Source of the DNA: Brachionus koreanus
Taxonomy: Eukaryota > Rotifera > Eurotatoria > Ploima > Brachionidae
Direction: 5' to 3'
Assembly: GCA_016987375.1 (NCBI GenBank)
Contig: PJRA01000549.1
Span: 1,538,848-1,555,764, forward strand
DNA length: 16,917 nt
In this document: piece by piece, positions 16,785 through 16,917 of the stretch
Layout of the letters: each line of letters starts with the position of its first letter
Position numbering within the stretch: the first letter of the stretch is position 1
Made by a program: the position numbers and the translations under genes
Notes under the pieces: model-generated
The model's input: the letters and a program-made list of their open reading frames with translations, nothing else
What the model was told of the DNA's origin: nothing
Databases searched by the model: none

Positions 16785-16917
16785 AGATGGGTTGAGCACT
16801 TTAAAGAAGTTCTAAATAGACCAGAACCCAAAGAGCATCTACAACCTGAACCGGCTAGCACTGATCTCGATATTGACACTGAAGTTCCAAGCCAAAAAGA
16901 AATAGAAACTGCTATAA
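16785..16917 (+). mobile_element. LINE (non-LTR retrotransposon) fragment, start of RT region, cut by the window edge
   Basis: The open frame reads R-W-V-E-H-F-K-E-V-L-N-R-P-E-P, then a Pro/Glu-rich stretch, D-L-D-I-D-T-E-V-P-S and Q-K-E-I-E-T-A-I. This is the conserved 'RW.EHF..LLNRP' segment just before the reverse transcriptase fingers of many LINE polyproteins. A stop (16782-16784) blocks the frame upstream. There, A-T-D-K-D in another frame (16773-16787) resembles the preceding 'TDKDEQLKRW' part, as if about a dozen bases had been deleted. The RT catalytic motif would lie beyond the window. It is probably the same family as the relic at 181-339. Confidence 0.75.

Overview
This window is eukaryotic nuclear DNA, almost certainly from a small metazoan with a very AT-rich genome. 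Genes are split by short GT-AG introns, mostly 46-59 bp. AATAAA signals lie just after the stop codons, and intergenic DNA and the large introns carry worn LINE, mariner and TTAA-type elements. Base composition, intron size and these elements would suit a monogonont rotifer of the Brachionus type, but that is only a guess; other compact AT-rich invertebrates are possible. There is no bacterial operon logic, rRNA, tRNA or CRISPR.

The core is a cluster of three paralogous ZIP (SLC39) zinc transporters of the LIV-1 subfamily. Copy 1 (+, 4836-6778, 5 exons, 577 aa) is tail-to-tail with copy 2 (-, 8011-11382, 6 exons, 621 aa), and copy 3 (+, 12937-16132, 6 exons, 490 aa) is head-to-head with copy 2. 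I rebuilt all three from splice sites. Four intron positions and phases are shared (phase 1, 0, 0, 1), and the penultimate exon is 82 nt in each. All keep the TM4 HN(F)xDG and TM5 HELPHE metal-site motifs. Copies 1 and 2 have histidine-rich ectodomains and loops; copy 3 has lost nearly all of them. Copies 1 and 2 share a 366-bp stretch of exon 3 with only 5 differences, although their flanks are much more diverged. This is a strong sign of recent gene conversion between inverted paralogs.

Between copies 1 and 2 lies a small three-exon gene on the minus strand (7440-7074, 88 aa). It encodes a signal peptide, an acidic spacer, a dibasic site and a C-terminal peptide, and may be a neuropeptide or peptide-hormone precursor.

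Left edge: a LINE relic (181-339), a short plus-strand coiled-coil coding end (332-493), and a convergent minus-strand gene (1123-560) whose protein has His and Asn-Cys motifs resembling PPPDE/LRAT-type papain-fold proteins. The stretch 1166-4830 is AT-rich intergenic DNA with small repeat-like islands. Copy 2 has a private 1264-bp intron holding a TTAA-flanked MITE nested in a fold-back element. Copy 3 has a private intron of about 1.4 kb holding an internally deleted mariner. The 1.5-kb region between copies 2 and 3 has two clusters of GATA-factor motifs. The right edge runs into another LINE fragment.
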